This document shows positions 46,979 to 56,584 of a DNA stretch of 64,000 nucleotides, one piece after another. This DNA is from Candidatus Accumulibacter sp. ACC003. Its GTDB lineage: Bacteria > Pseudomonadota > Gammaproteobacteria > Burkholderiales > Rhodocyclaceae. A program made the translations under genes and the position numbers. Positions within the stretch are counted from its first letter, which is position 1. Every line of letters begins with the position of its first letter. The stretch covers positions 372,001 through 436,000 of the forward strand of contig NZ_CAJQTX010000006.1 in the NCBI RefSeq assembly GCF_907163085.1, in the 5' to 3' direction. A model generated the notes under the pieces. The model made no database searches and was not told the DNA's origin. It saw only the letters and a program-made list of their open reading frames with translations.

Positions 46979-49342
46979 GTGGATAACTTAAAGCCGCTTT
47001 TCAGGATGGCAGCGCTTGCTGGGGTCGGTGTGGCTGTGCGCCTGCACATCAGACGCGGTGACGACGTCAACGCCGTTGACGAGCGGGGGCGTACGCCACT
47101 CATGCTGGCAGCCTCGCGGGGCCACCTAGCCATTTGCCAGTTACTTCTCGATGCCGGTGCTGATCCGAGGGCCGTCGATGCAGAGATGAGCGATGCGCTT
47201 ACGATGGCCAGAAACGCTGGTTTTCAGAAGGTCATTTCACTTCTCCAAGGGCATATTGTTGCCATGCAGCCGTTGAGTGGCGACCCACAAAAAAACGTTG
47301 CCATCACGTCGCTTCCAACCTTGACCGTTAACACGGATTCCGAGGATTTCGATCTCTCTGAATGGGTCGAGGAGACGGACACTCCACCCTCACCGCCTGA
47401 CCACGAATATCTATTACGTGCCGCCGCGGTCCAGCACCAGATCGCGAGACATATTCCTAAGGATGTGGACGAAGACTGGTCAGAAATTGATCTTGACCTA
47501 CCAAGCGCTCAAGAAACGCGCAGGCGCAGGAACGATCTTGATGACGATGCTTGTGCCGCGGTCAGGAAGTTGTTTCTTCTAGGGTTGCAAGAGGGGGGTA
47601 TATCCGCAGACTGGGTCGTTGACGCCACCCTAAAGGAGAATGACGAGCCCGATGATGAACTTGTGAGGCACATATTTCTTGTATTGGGTGACCTTGGTGC
47701 TGTCGTTTCTGAAGGAGAGTGGGGGTGGTCTATCGACGATATCCCAATCCGCCCTGCAGAAGAACTGGAGGATATGTCGAACAAGGCCCTCTTGACACTA
47801 AACAATTTCCTTCGCAATGACAGTGACCCGGAGCGCTTATATGTGCGCGAGATGTATCAAATTGCTCGGCTCACACCTGAAGGCGAGGTCGAGACCGCCA
47901 AGCGAATCGAGGACGGACAAAAGCAAATAATTCAGGCCATCTCGGCGTGTCCGACGACAATCGCCGAAGTCCTAAATTGCGCCGACAAGATAGCTCGTGA
48001 GGAAGTGCGCATCGAGGAATTGATAGATGGGCTGATCTGTCACGATGGCGAGAGCGCCTTGGAGGAAGCGGGGGAGGGCGACGAAGACGACAACAGCGAC
48101 GTGGCTGAAGGCGCAGGGGCAGCGGTCGCCCTGCTCAAGCTCAAGATCGAAGGACTCGAGCGCCTTGAGCTGATTCGTACCCGCCACAGCAAGGCGCAGG
48201 TGCTGTTGGCCAAAAAGGGCTTTCAGGACAAGGCCTATCTCCGGCTACAGGAACAGATCTCAGACGAGATGATGTGCATTCGTTTCACCTCGAAGACCAT
48301 CAAAGGCCTGTGCGATACAGTGCGCGCCATGGTTGACGAAGTGCGCACCTGTGAGCGGCGGATCCAGAGAATCTGCGTTGACACGGTGCGCATGCCGCGC
48401 ACGCACTTCATCAAGGTTTTCCCTGGCAACGAACTCAACCTCGACTGGGTGGAAAACCAAATCGCCACGGCAGGCAAGACCTACGCTGCGAGCCTTACGC
48501 GCAATGCCCCGAACATCACCGAGGAGCAACGGAAGCTGCTTGCCCTGCAGGACCGTATCGGCATCCCGCTGAAGGAACTGAAAGACATCAACAAGCAGAT
48601 GTCTACCGGCGAAGCCAAGGCACGCCGCGCTAAACGAGAAATGACCGAGGCCAATCTGCGCCTAGTGATCTCGATCGCCAAAAAGTACGCCAACCGTGGC
48701 CTGCAGTTCCTAGATCTCATCCAGGAAGGGAATATCGGCCTGATGAAGGCTGTCGACAAGTTTGAATACCGCCGCGGCTACAGATTCTCGACCTACGCTA
48801 CTTGGTGGATTCGGCAGGCCATCACCCGTTCGATTGCTGATCAGGCGCGGACGATCCGCATCCCGGTACACATGATCGAAACGATCAACAAGATGAACCA
48901 TATCTCCCGGCAAATCCTCCAGGAGACCGGTCTCGAAGCGGATCCGGCGACGCTGGCCAAGAAGATGGAGATGCCGGAAGAGAAGATCCGCAAGATCCTG
49001 AAGATCAGCAAGGAGCCGATTTCGATGGAAACGCCGATCGGCGACGACGACTTGTGCCTTGGAGATGCCGTCGAGGATAAGTCCGGCGCAGGCCCTTTCT
49101 CGCTCGATATCTACCGCAGCCTCCAGTATGTCGTGCGGGATGTTCTGGGCAGCTTGCCGCCACGTGAAGCCAAGGTGCTACGGCTGCGCTTCGGCATCGA
49201 GATGTATACCGACCATACATTGGACGAAATTGGTAAGCAATTCGATGTTACTCGAGAGCGCATTCGCCAAATCGAGGCTAAGGGCCTGCGAAGACTTCGT
49301 CATCCGTCACGTGCCGAAAGGCTGCGTCACTTCCTGGACTGA
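46979..49342 (+). CDS. ankyrin-repeat / sigma-70 family fusion protein
   Basis: 787 residues. The N-terminal ~90 residues form ankyrin repeats ([36 protein letters not shown]). A section around 190-245 recalls sigma region 1.1 ([20 protein letters not shown]). Region 1.2 is at ~281-310 ([20 protein letters not shown]), with an acidic non-conserved region after it. Region 2 is at ~552-640 ([60 protein letters not shown]), then region 3, and region 4 HTH from ~719 ([20 protein letters not shown]). It is an RpoD-like, apparently complete sigma factor. GTG 46979 is the assumed start; ATG 47007 would cut nine residues. It ends three bases before the MORC-like gene, so it is the first gene of the island operon. 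Confidence 0.88.
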   Translation: MDNLKPLFRMAALAGVGVAVRLHIRRGDDVNAVDERGRTPLMLAASRGHLAICQLLLDAGADPRAVDAEMSDALTMARNAGFQKVISLLQGHIVAMQPLSGDPQKNVAITSLPTLTVNTDSEDFDLSEWVEETDTPPSPPDHEYLLRAAAVQHQIARHIPKDVDEDWSEIDLDLPSAQETRRRRNDLDDDACAAVRKLFLLGLQEGGISADWVVDATLKENDEPDDELVRHIFLVLGDLGAVVSEGEWGWSIDDIPIRPAEELEDMSNKALLTLNNFLRNDSDPERLYVREMYQIARLTPEGEVETAKRIEDGQKQIIQAISACPTTIAEVLNCADKIAREEVRIEELIDGLICHDGESALEEAGEGDEDDNSDVAEGAGAAVALLKLKIEGLERLELIRTRHSKAQVLLAKKGFQDKAYLRLQEQISDEMMCIRFTSKTIKGLCDTVRAMVDEVRTCERRIQRICVDTVRMPRTHFIKVFPGNELNLDWVENQIATAGKTYAASLTRNAPNITEEQRKLLALQDRIGIPLKELKDINKQMSTGEAKARRAKREMTEANLRLVISIAKKYANRGLQFLDLIQEGNIGLMKAVDKFEYRRGYRFSTYATWWIRQAITRSIADQARTIRIPVHMIETINKMNHISRQILQETGLEADPATLAKKMEMPEEKIRKILKISKEPISMETPIGDDDLCLGDAVEDKSGAGPFSLDIYRSLQYVVRDVLGSLPPREAKVLRLRFGIEMYTDHTLDEIGKQFDVTRERIRQIEAKGLRRLRHPSRAERLRHFLD

Positions 49343-49345
49343 CTG

Positions 49346-50854
49346 ATGAAAACCCCATATCGAACGCGACACGCGCCCCCCAAGGCTAGTTGCATGATCG
49401 AAGCCTTGCGCGGACTCGGCTACTCCACGGCAACTGCGCTAGCCGATGTTATCGATAACAGTATTGCCGCGCGCGCGGACAGGGTAGATGTCCAGTTAAA
49501 GTGGAACGGGACGTCAAGCGTAATCACCGTGTTGGACAACGGTGAAGGCATGAACGCGCGCGATTTGGATCTCGCCATGCGTTTGGGTGAAAAAAACCCT
49601 TCCGACGAGCGGGCTGCCAATGATCTTGGTCGCTTTGGACTGGGGTTGAAGACAGCCTCGTTTTCTCAATGCCGTCGCCTGACGGTTGCCAGTCGGCAGG
49701 GGAGCGTTACCGACTGCCTGCAATGGGACCTTGATGTTTTGGCAGCCAGTGCTGACGGCGGGTGGCACCTGATTGAGGGCCCGGCAGACGGCTCTGAGGA
49801 GTTAATTTCACCACTGCTCTCACGCGATCAAGGAACCTTGGTACTTTGGGAAAAGCTCGACCGGATCGTCACGGCCGGCTTCTGCGAACAGAATTTCCTT
49901 GATCTCATTGACGGTGTGGAACGGCACCTTGGGATGGTTTTTCACCGCTATCTTTCCGGACCGGGAATGTGCTTGCGCCTACATATCAACGGGTGCCCTA
50001 TCGTGGCTTGGGATCCCTTTTTAGCAGCACACGCGGCGACATGGTCGTCACCCGTCGAACGTGTTTCTGGCGGATGTGGGGTTGTGGAAATGCAAGCTTA
50101 CGTGCTTCCTCACAAGGATCGCCTAAATACCCGCGAGAGCGACTTGACAGCCGGTCTTGACGGGTGGACTGCACAGCAGGGATTCTATGTTTATCGTAAT
50201 CAACGTCTTTTGGTCGCGGGAAGCTGGCTCGGTCTGGGGCGTGCGCGTCCGTGGACTAAAGAGGAGGCGTATCGGCTTGCCCGAATTCGACTGGATATCC
50301 CGAATACATCGGATGCTGAATGGAAATTGGACATCCGCAAATCTAGGGCAAGGCCGCCAGTATATCTCCGGGAAAGACTCACGAGGCTTGCCGAAGACGC
50401 TCGCGAGCGAGCCCGTAGGGTTTTTGCACACAGAGGACAGGTTAATCGAGTGGCAAGCCACCAACCACTCTTGCAGGCTTGGCGTGCCGAGCATTTCAGG
50501 GGAGGTATGCGATACCGAATCGATCCAGATCATCCAGCGATCAGTGCAGTACTTGACGATGCGGGGACCATGGAAGGTGATATTCGGGCCATGCTTCGTG
50601 TAATCGAGGAAACGATTCCGGTGCAGCGAATCTGGCTCGATACAAGTGAAGCACGTGAAACCCCACGTACCGGTTTTGCCGACGAGCCAGTCGAAGGAGT
50701 TGCCGTTGTCCTCCGTGTCCTGTTCAGGAACATGATCAAGCGCAAAGGCCTCTCGTCGAAGATGGCTCGCGAGCGACTGGCATGTACGGAGCCATTCAAT
50801 AACTACCCCGGACTGGTGGCAGCCCTGCCAGATGATATCGACACACTGGAATGA
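49346..50854 (+). CDS. MORC/MutL-like GHKL ATPase
   Basis: 502 residues. GHKL ATPase motifs near the N-terminus: ALADVIDNSIAA (Asn ~38), VLDNGEGMN (~62-70), and GRFGLGLKTASF (~95-106). A MutL-S5-like middle follows (VLPHKDRLNTRESD, QGFYVYRNQRLLVAGSWLGL, DIPNTSDAEWKLDIRKS). No endonuclease tail. Families of this kind (prokaryotic MORC relatives) were described next to Z1, AIPR, methylase and Vsr genes in restriction-like clusters. Likely an ATP-driven clamp that detects or remodels DNA; precise role unknown. Confidence 0.85.
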   Translation: MKTPYRTRHAPPKASCMIEALRGLGYSTATALADVIDNSIAARADRVDVQLKWNGTSSVITVLDNGEGMNARDLDLAMRLGEKNPSDERAANDLGRFGLGLKTASFSQCRRLTVASRQGSVTDCLQWDLDVLAASADGGWHLIEGPADGSEELISPLLSRDQGTLVLWEKLDRIVTAGFCEQNFLDLIDGVERHLGMVFHRYLSGPGMCLRLHINGCPIVAWDPFLAAHAATWSSPVERVSGGCGVVEMQAYVLPHKDRLNTRESDLTAGLDGWTAQQGFYVYRNQRLLVAGSWLGLGRARPWTKEEAYRLARIRLDIPNTSDAEWKLDIRKSRARPPVYLRERLTRLAEDARERARRVFAHRGQVNRVASHQPLLQAWRAEHFRGGMRYRIDPDHPAISAVLDDAGTMEGDIRAMLRVIEETIPVQRIWLDTSEARETPRTGFADEPVEGVAVVLRVLFRNMIKRKGLSSKMARERLACTEPFNNYPGLVAALPDDIDTLE

Positions 50855-50860
50855 CCTGAG

Positions 50861-53701
50861 ATGGCAGCAACTGCAGAGGAAAACCGCCGGAGAGTTGTCA
50901 AGTTCGTTCAAGAACTTCTGCTTGCAGAGGACGACAGATCCGCAGTGACACCGACTCTCATCGCCGAGAAAATTGACTTGGTAGTAGTAATGCAACCGAA
51001 GTGGGGAGAGGGCCTCGACCGTGGGCTGGTGATCGAAGAACTGATCAGGCGCTTTAGCATCTGGATCGGTCAAGACGCCACCTTGAAAAACAACGAGGGC
51101 CACCAACCGTGGCTAAACGCAACGAGAAAGCGCGAATGGCGCTACTGGCAGCGCTATCGAGAATTTCTTGAGCGGGAGATCTCTTGGAAAGCGGTCGAGG
51201 GCCTAGATGCGGCAACCGATGCTATCCTCGGAATGCTTGAGGATCCTGCCCGCAACGGTTCTTGGGACAGACGAGGATTGGTGGTGGGGCACGTGCAATC
51301 AGGCAAGACTGGTAACTACACGGGGCTGATCTGCAAAGCTGCAGACGCGGGCTACAAGATCATCGTCGTGCTTGCTGGGCTTCACAACAACCTGCGTTCG
51401 CAGACTCAGATGAGACTCGATGAGGGATTTCTCGGATACGAGACTAAGCCAGTTGCAGAGGACATCAGAGTCATCGGTGTCGGGGAGATCGACGGTGACC
51501 CGGCCATCAGGCCGAACTTCGTGACAAATCGTTCAGAGAGCGGTGATTTCAGCACTGCCGCGGCAATGAACCTCGGTATCACGCCGGAGCAGAGGCCATT
51601 GCTGTTTGTTGTCAAGAAGAACAAGACGGTCTTGGAGCACCTCTACCGCTGGATACGCAATCACGTAGCTAACCTACAGGATCCGAAGACGGGACGAAAA
51701 ATCGTCACACATCTCCCCTTACTACTTATCGATGACGAGGCAGACCATGCTTCGGTCGACACCGGCGAGCAAATCTTCGACTCCGATGGCAAGCCTGATG
51801 ACGAGCATCAACCCACAGCGATAAACAGCTGTGTTCGTAAAATCTTGCACTCGTTTGCAAGGGTTGGTTATGTAGGCTATACGGCCACACCGTTTGCCAA
51901 TATATTTATTCACGAACGGGGCGAAACAATCGAAGAAGGTCCAGACCTTTTCCCAGCCGCCTTTATTGTCAACCTCGCTGCTCCATCGAACTACGTGGGT
52001 CCCGCCAAGGTGTTTGGACTTGCCTCCTCGGAGGGGCGGATCGGTGGGTTGCCACTCCTGCGCGACATTGTGGATCATGTGTCGCCCGAGGGTGGAGGGT
52101 GGATGCCGCAGAAACACAGAAACGGCCACCACCCCCTCCATCAAGGGCATGACACCCTTCCCCCGTCTCTTGCGGAGGCAGTCGACTCGTTCCTTCTTGC
52201 GTGCGCCGCACGTCGTGTCCGTGGGCAAGGTGACGCCCACTCCTCGATGCTTGTGCATGTGACTCGGTTTAATTCGGTGCAAAGCGCAGTCTATCGGCAA
52301 GTCGCGGAACATGTGCGCTACCTAAGCCAGAGACTCCGCAGAAAGATCGACGACGGCCCCATTCTCTTGCGTCTCAAGGGGTTGTGGGACGACGATTTCT
52401 GCCATACGGCGCAGGCTGTCCCCGACTCACCCGGTTTGCCGAACTGGGATGAAGTGGAAGCAGAGCTGGCTGATGCCGCCGCTGATATCTCGGTGCGAAT
52501 GATCAATGGTATGGCCAAAGATGCGCTCGATTATGTTGAAAATTCTGGGAAGGGCCTCAAGGTGATTGCCATCGGCGGCGACAAGCTCGCTCGTGGTTTG
52601 ACGCTTGAGGGGCTATGCGTGAGCTATTTCCTGCGTGCGTCAAAGATGTACGACACGCTGATGCAGATGGGCCGATGGTTTGGGTATCGCCCAGGCTACT
52701 TGGATCTTTGCCGTCTCTACACAACTCCAGAACTCTCCAACTGGTTCTGTCACATCGCCGACGCGGCTGAGGAACTGAGGGAAGAGTTCGACCTCATGGC
52801 CGCAAGCGGCGCAACACCCAGAGAATATGGCCTCAAGGTGCAGTCGCATTCCGTTCTGATGGTGACGTCGCGTCTCAAGATGCGTACCGCGAAAAACCTC
52901 ATGCTCTCATTCAGTGGGCAGCTTCTAGAAACAGTATCCCTCCGCAGGAGTCGCCACGACATCTCAAATAACCTTGAGGCAGCGCAAAGACTACTCAGGG
53001 CCCTTGGCAAACCAGACGAGATGGATCCAATAAGGATGATGGACGGAAAAGTCGACAAGTGGACGGGGTTCCTCTGGTCGGATGCAAGCGCATCGGCGAT
53101 CTCGGACTTCTTCGCCGGCTACTCAACGCACCCGGCCGCTCTGAAGGTAAATAGCGCGATGCTGGCGGAATTTATCGAATCAATGGCACGTATGGGCGAG
53201 CTAACCCGCTGGACTGTAGCGCTCGCGCGCAGTGGTTTGGGAGATGAGATCGAGCTGGTTCCCGGCGTGTGTCTCAGCATGAGCAAGCGCAGGGGCGAGA
53301 AGAAGTTCGACGATCGCTACGCGATAGGCCGGCTGCTGGACCCACGTGACGAAGCGGTAGACCTTGACGAAGCCCAGTGGAACGCGGCCCTTGCGGCGAC
53401 ACGGGCAGCACGAAAGACCGATCCGGCGAGGTCCTCGGACACGATGACCCCTGAGATTCCTAACGGTCCAGCAATTCGGAAGATTCGTGGCTTTGGGGCC
53501 AGTGGTATACCAGCGCGGCCGGACCGGGGCTTGCTTATCCTCTATGCGCTGGACCCGGCCAAAGCAGAGATTGATTTCCCGGAGGACACGCCACCCGTGA
53601 TCGCTTTTGGCGTGAGTTTCCCAGGCAGCAATTCGGGGCTCAAGGTCGAATACAAGGTCAACAACGTGCTGTGGGAGCAGGAATATGGTCCTGCAGACTG
53701 A
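50861..53701 (+). CDS. Z1-domain helicase-like ATPase
   Basis: 946 residues. P-loop GHVQSGKTGNYTGLICKAAD at ~142-161, Walker B LLIDDEADHAS at ~288, VGYTATPFANIFIHE at ~336 and AIGGDKLARGLTLEGLCVSY with MQMGRWFGYRPGY (helicase motif V/VI-like). These define the Z1 superfamily-II-like ATPase found in MORC/AIPR clusters. Starts six bases after the MORC stop; overlaps the nuclease-like gene by 17 bases. Confidence 0.88.
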   Translation: MAATAEENRRRVVKFVQELLLAEDDRSAVTPTLIAEKIDLVVVMQPKWGEGLDRGLVIEELIRRFSIWIGQDATLKNNEGHQPWLNATRKREWRYWQRYREFLEREISWKAVEGLDAATDAILGMLEDPARNGSWDRRGLVVGHVQSGKTGNYTGLICKAADAGYKIIVVLAGLHNNLRSQTQMRLDEGFLGYETKPVAEDIRVIGVGEIDGDPAIRPNFVTNRSESGDFSTAAAMNLGITPEQRPLLFVVKKNKTVLEHLYRWIRNHVANLQDPKTGRKIVTHLPLLLIDDEADHASVDTGEQIFDSDGKPDDEHQPTAINSCVRKILHSFARVGYVGYTATPFANIFIHERGETIEEGPDLFPAAFIVNLAAPSNYVGPAKVFGLASSEGRIGGLPLLRDIVDHVSPEGGGWMPQKHRNGHHPLHQGHDTLPPSLAEAVDSFLLACAARRVRGQGDAHSSMLVHVTRFNSVQSAVYRQVAEHVRYLSQRLRRKIDDGPILLRLKGLWDDDFCHTAQAVPDSPGLPNWDEVEAELADAAADISVRMINGMAKDALDYVENSGKGLKVIAIGGDKLARGLTLEGLCVSYFLRASKMYDTLMQMGRWFGYRPGYLDLCRLYTTPELSNWFCHIADAAEELREEFDLMAASGATPREYGLKVQSHSVLMVTSRLKMRTAKNLMLSFSGQLLETVSLRRSRHDISNNLEAAQRLLRALGKPDEMDPIRMMDGKVDKWTGFLWSDASASAISDFFAGYSTHPAALKVNSAMLAEFIESMARMGELTRWTVALARSGLGDEIELVPGVCLSMSKRRGEKKFDDRYAIGRLLDPRDEAVDLDEAQWNAALAATRAARKTDPARSSDTMTPEIPNGPAIRKIRGFGASGIPARPDRGLLILYALDPAKAEIDFPEDTPPVIAFGVSFPGSNSGLKVEYKVNNVLWEQEYGPAD

Positions 53702-54704
53702 ACGGGACGAACTTCTTGCCGCCTGGAGTGCCCTCTCCGGCGATGCCGGGAGCAATGGATGGCGCACCATCAGAGTTGCCTGCGGAGCGCCCTGCCCACT
53801 CTTCGCTGGACGTCGATTTCCGGGAAACGAGGAGGCGCTTCTGGTGGGGTTTGAGTCGGCGCGTGTTCCGCGCTCCGAGGAGCTTCCGCAGGGGAAGGGT
53901 TTCCTCGTCACACGAACAGATTTCGGCGGCTGCATCCCGGGTCTCACTTGGATCGCACTGATACGGCAAAGTCAGGGCCGACTGGATTTTTTTGCTTCGA
54001 TGGCAGTCGACGTCGTTGCGATCTTGGCGGCAATGAAAGACCAGAATCGCGAGACGGTGGTCGATGCGTTCGTAGCCAGAATACGAGCGTGGCAGGAATT
54101 CATGCTCAGGGGTGATGACGGCCTGCTTCGCGCGGAGGCGGAATTGGGACTGTTTGGCGAGATAGAAATGCTGCTGGCGATATCTAGTGCTGGGCTCTGG
54201 CCGTCGTCGGCCGTCGATGCATGGCAAGGACCATTAGGCGGTATCCGGGATTTTTCTCTTGGTGCCGGTGCTATCGAGGTCAAGAGCACTTTGTCGCACG
54301 CTGGTTTTCCTGCGAAGGTAGGTTCCTTGGATCAACTTGACGATTCCGTGGTGCAACCGATCTTTCTTGCGGGTGTCAGGCTCACCCTGTCCTCTGCTGG
54401 GCGGACTCTTCCCGAACTGGTCATGCGTCTACGCGCCACTCTTGGCGCCGACGGCGCGGTTTTGGCAGCGATTGACAGCAGACTAATTCATGCTGGGTTC
54501 GTTCACCAGGTGGCCTCAAGCTATACACGACGTTTCTCCGTCGTCGGAATCAAGTTGTTATTGGTGGCCGGTAGTTTCCCGAGACTTACACAAGGCAACG
54601 TTCCGCCGGAAATCAGGGCGGCGCGCTACGACCTTGATCTCGATCTCGTCCACGGATGGGACACGACTATCGAGGGCGCACTCGAACGGCTTGGAGTGAT
54701 TTAA
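53685..54704 (+). CDS. PD-(D/E)XK motif nuclease-like protein
   Basis: 339 residues. ATG 53685 inside the end of the Z1 gene. The nuclease core is visible as GLFGEIEMLLAIS (Glu), WQGPLGGIRDFSLGAGAIEV with the following KST, i.e. D...E-V-K. It fits the 'PD-(D/E)XK motif protein' family always seen between Z1 and AIPR genes. Likely the DNA-cutting component. No signal or membrane segment. Confidence 0.82.
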   Translation: MVLQTERDELLAAWSALSGDAGSNGWRTIRVACGAPCPLFAGRRFPGNEEALLVGFESARVPRSEELPQGKGFLVTRTDFGGCIPGLTWIALIRQSQGRLDFFASMAVDVVAILAAMKDQNRETVVDAFVARIRAWQEFMLRGDDGLLRAEAELGLFGEIEMLLAISSAGLWPSSAVDAWQGPLGGIRDFSLGAGAIEVKSTLSHAGFPAKVGSLDQLDDSVVQPIFLAGVRLTLSSAGRTLPELVMRLRATLGADGAVLAAIDSRLIHAGFVHQVASSYTRRFSVVGIKLLLVAGSFPRLTQGNVPPEIRAARYDLDLDLVHGWDTTIEGALERLGVI

Positions 54705-54705
54705 A

Positions 54706-56508
54706 ATGGAACTAGAAGAATTTCTTCGCCAGACGCAAGCCGAAGTGCTGGCCGAGATAGGAGAGAGGCTTGGCGCGGCAGGCGAGGCTTATCCCTATCC
54801 GGAGTCGGTTTTCGCCGAGATTGTAATGCAGCATATGTTCGAGATAGGGATGACGTTTGAACCAGTAGTGTGTCACTACGCTGCTAGGGTAGACAATGCC
54901 AATTTGCGGTTGAGTGGATTTGCTATATCCGATGATGCCGAACAGCTTGATCTTTTTGTTAGTCTTTATGACCAAGTTGGCAGTCTGACGCCGGTGGCAG
55001 ACACAGACACCAAGAGAGCCGCACAACAATGTCTGCATTTTCTAGCTAAATGCGCTGATGGCAGGCTGGCCAATACAATGGACGAATCCAACGATGCATA
55101 CCTTCTCGCCGTAACCGTCCATGGTTGTTACGCTAAGCTGGACCAGATAAGGATCTACGTTTTAACCGATAGACAGGCTAGGGCCAAGAATTTCAAAGCA
55201 CGGGAGATAGCTGGAAAAACAGTGAAGCTCGAGGTCATGGACATCGAGCGTCTTCACAGACACTGGTCAGCGGGAAAGCCACGCGACGAACTGGTTGTGA
55301 ATTTCGAGGAAATGGAATACGGGCCTCTGCCTTGCGTGTATGTTCCTGGCGAGATGGCTGACTACGACTATGCCTTGACCGCTATTCCAGCAGAAGCGCT
55401 GCGCTTGGTCTATGAGAAATATGGCGCACGACTACTCGAAGCCAATGTTCGGTCGTTTCTCAGCGCCGCCGGCAAGGTTAACAGGGGGATCCGTGACACC
55501 CTGCGGGATAACCCAGAGCGCTTCATGGCGTACAACAACGGCATCGTTGTTGTAGCCGATGAAATTGTTCTTGGCAAAACCGCTGATGGCGGCCCCGGCA
55601 TTCTCTGGCTAAAAGGTATGCAAATCGTCAACGGCGGCCAGACAACCGCTTCTATATATTTTTCCAAGAAACGAACTCCGGAGATAGATTTACGATACGT
55701 GAGGGTGCCGGCCAAAATTATAGTCCTGCGGGCATGCAATACCGAGAGCGAGGAAACACTTGTCTGCGATATTTCTCGGTACGCAAATACGCAAAACTCG
55801 GTGCGGCAGTCCGACCTGTCAGCAAACAAGCCCTTCCACGTCGAGGTCGACAAACTCGCATCAACGACGTACTGCCCCGATGGCGTTGGGCGCTGGTTCT
55901 ACGAACGTGCTACAGGTAGCTACAACACCATGCTTGCCCGTGAGGGGACGACGCCGGCACGTCTAAGGCGTCTCAAGGAAGTGGTGATACCCCCGTCAAG
56001 GAAGATCATCAAGACGGATCTGGCGAAGTACATCAGCGCATGGGATCAGAAACCCGATCGAGTCAGTCTTGGCGCACAGAAGAACTTCGAGCGCTTCATG
56101 GAGGAGTACAGGGAGCAGGAAGGACAAGCGCCGGCTCCACTGCCCGACGTTGCCGCCTACAAGACTATGATCGCCAAGGCTATTCTTTTCAAGAAGACCC
56201 ACGCCTTGGTGCGGCCCATGTTTCCGGCTTTTCAGGGAAACGTTGTTGTATATCTGATTTCTCTCTTTGCGGAGCGCCTTGGCAACAGGATGGATTTTGA
56301 CAAAATATGGATTCTTCAAGACATCTCCCCCAGTCTTCGACGGCATCTCAGGACTTGGGCGACAGAAGTTCATAGCGTGTTGCAGAACTCCGCGGACGGG
56401 CGAATGATTTCAGAGTGGGCCAAGAAGCCGGAGTGTTGGGTGGCTGTGCGATCCGCTTTATATTCAGGCGTACCCGACGACATCCCAGAGTTGGTTCGGT
56501 ATCGATGA
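54706..56508 (+). CDS. AIPR family protein (abortive-infection phage-resistance type)
   Basis: 600 residues. The AIPR core is recognisable: NPERFMAYNNGIVVVADEIV (~270-290), LKGMQIVNGGQTTASIYFSK, ISRYANTQNSVRQSDLSANK and the WFYERATGSYNTML stretch. AIPR proteins are linked to phage resistance by abortive infection. Starts one base after the upstream stop. This gene and its upstream neighbours are visibly more AT-rich than the core genes, a sign of transfer. Confidence 0.88.
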   Translation: MELEEFLRQTQAEVLAEIGERLGAAGEAYPYPESVFAEIVMQHMFEIGMTFEPVVCHYAARVDNANLRLSGFAISDDAEQLDLFVSLYDQVGSLTPVADTDTKRAAQQCLHFLAKCADGRLANTMDESNDAYLLAVTVHGCYAKLDQIRIYVLTDRQARAKNFKAREIAGKTVKLEVMDIERLHRHWSAGKPRDELVVNFEEMEYGPLPCVYVPGEMADYDYALTAIPAEALRLVYEKYGARLLEANVRSFLSAAGKVNRGIRDTLRDNPERFMAYNNGIVVVADEIVLGKTADGGPGILWLKGMQIVNGGQTTASIYFSKKRTPEIDLRYVRVPAKIIVLRACNTESEETLVCDISRYANTQNSVRQSDLSANKPFHVEVDKLASTTYCPDGVGRWFYERATGSYNTMLAREGTTPARLRRLKEVVIPPSRKIIKTDLAKYISAWDQKPDRVSLGAQKNFERFMEEYREQEGQAPAPLPDVAAYKTMIAKAILFKKTHALVRPMFPAFQGNVVVYLISLFAERLGNRMDFDKIWILQDISPSLRRHLRTWATEVHSVLQNSADGRMISEWAKKPECWVAVRSALYSGVPDDIPELVRYR

Positions 56509-56584
56509 TCGATGCGCAAGAGGAGATTAGATCGGTGCGCGTAGGCAATCACCGCCTTGAGTGCGGTGGCAGTATTCTTTCATC

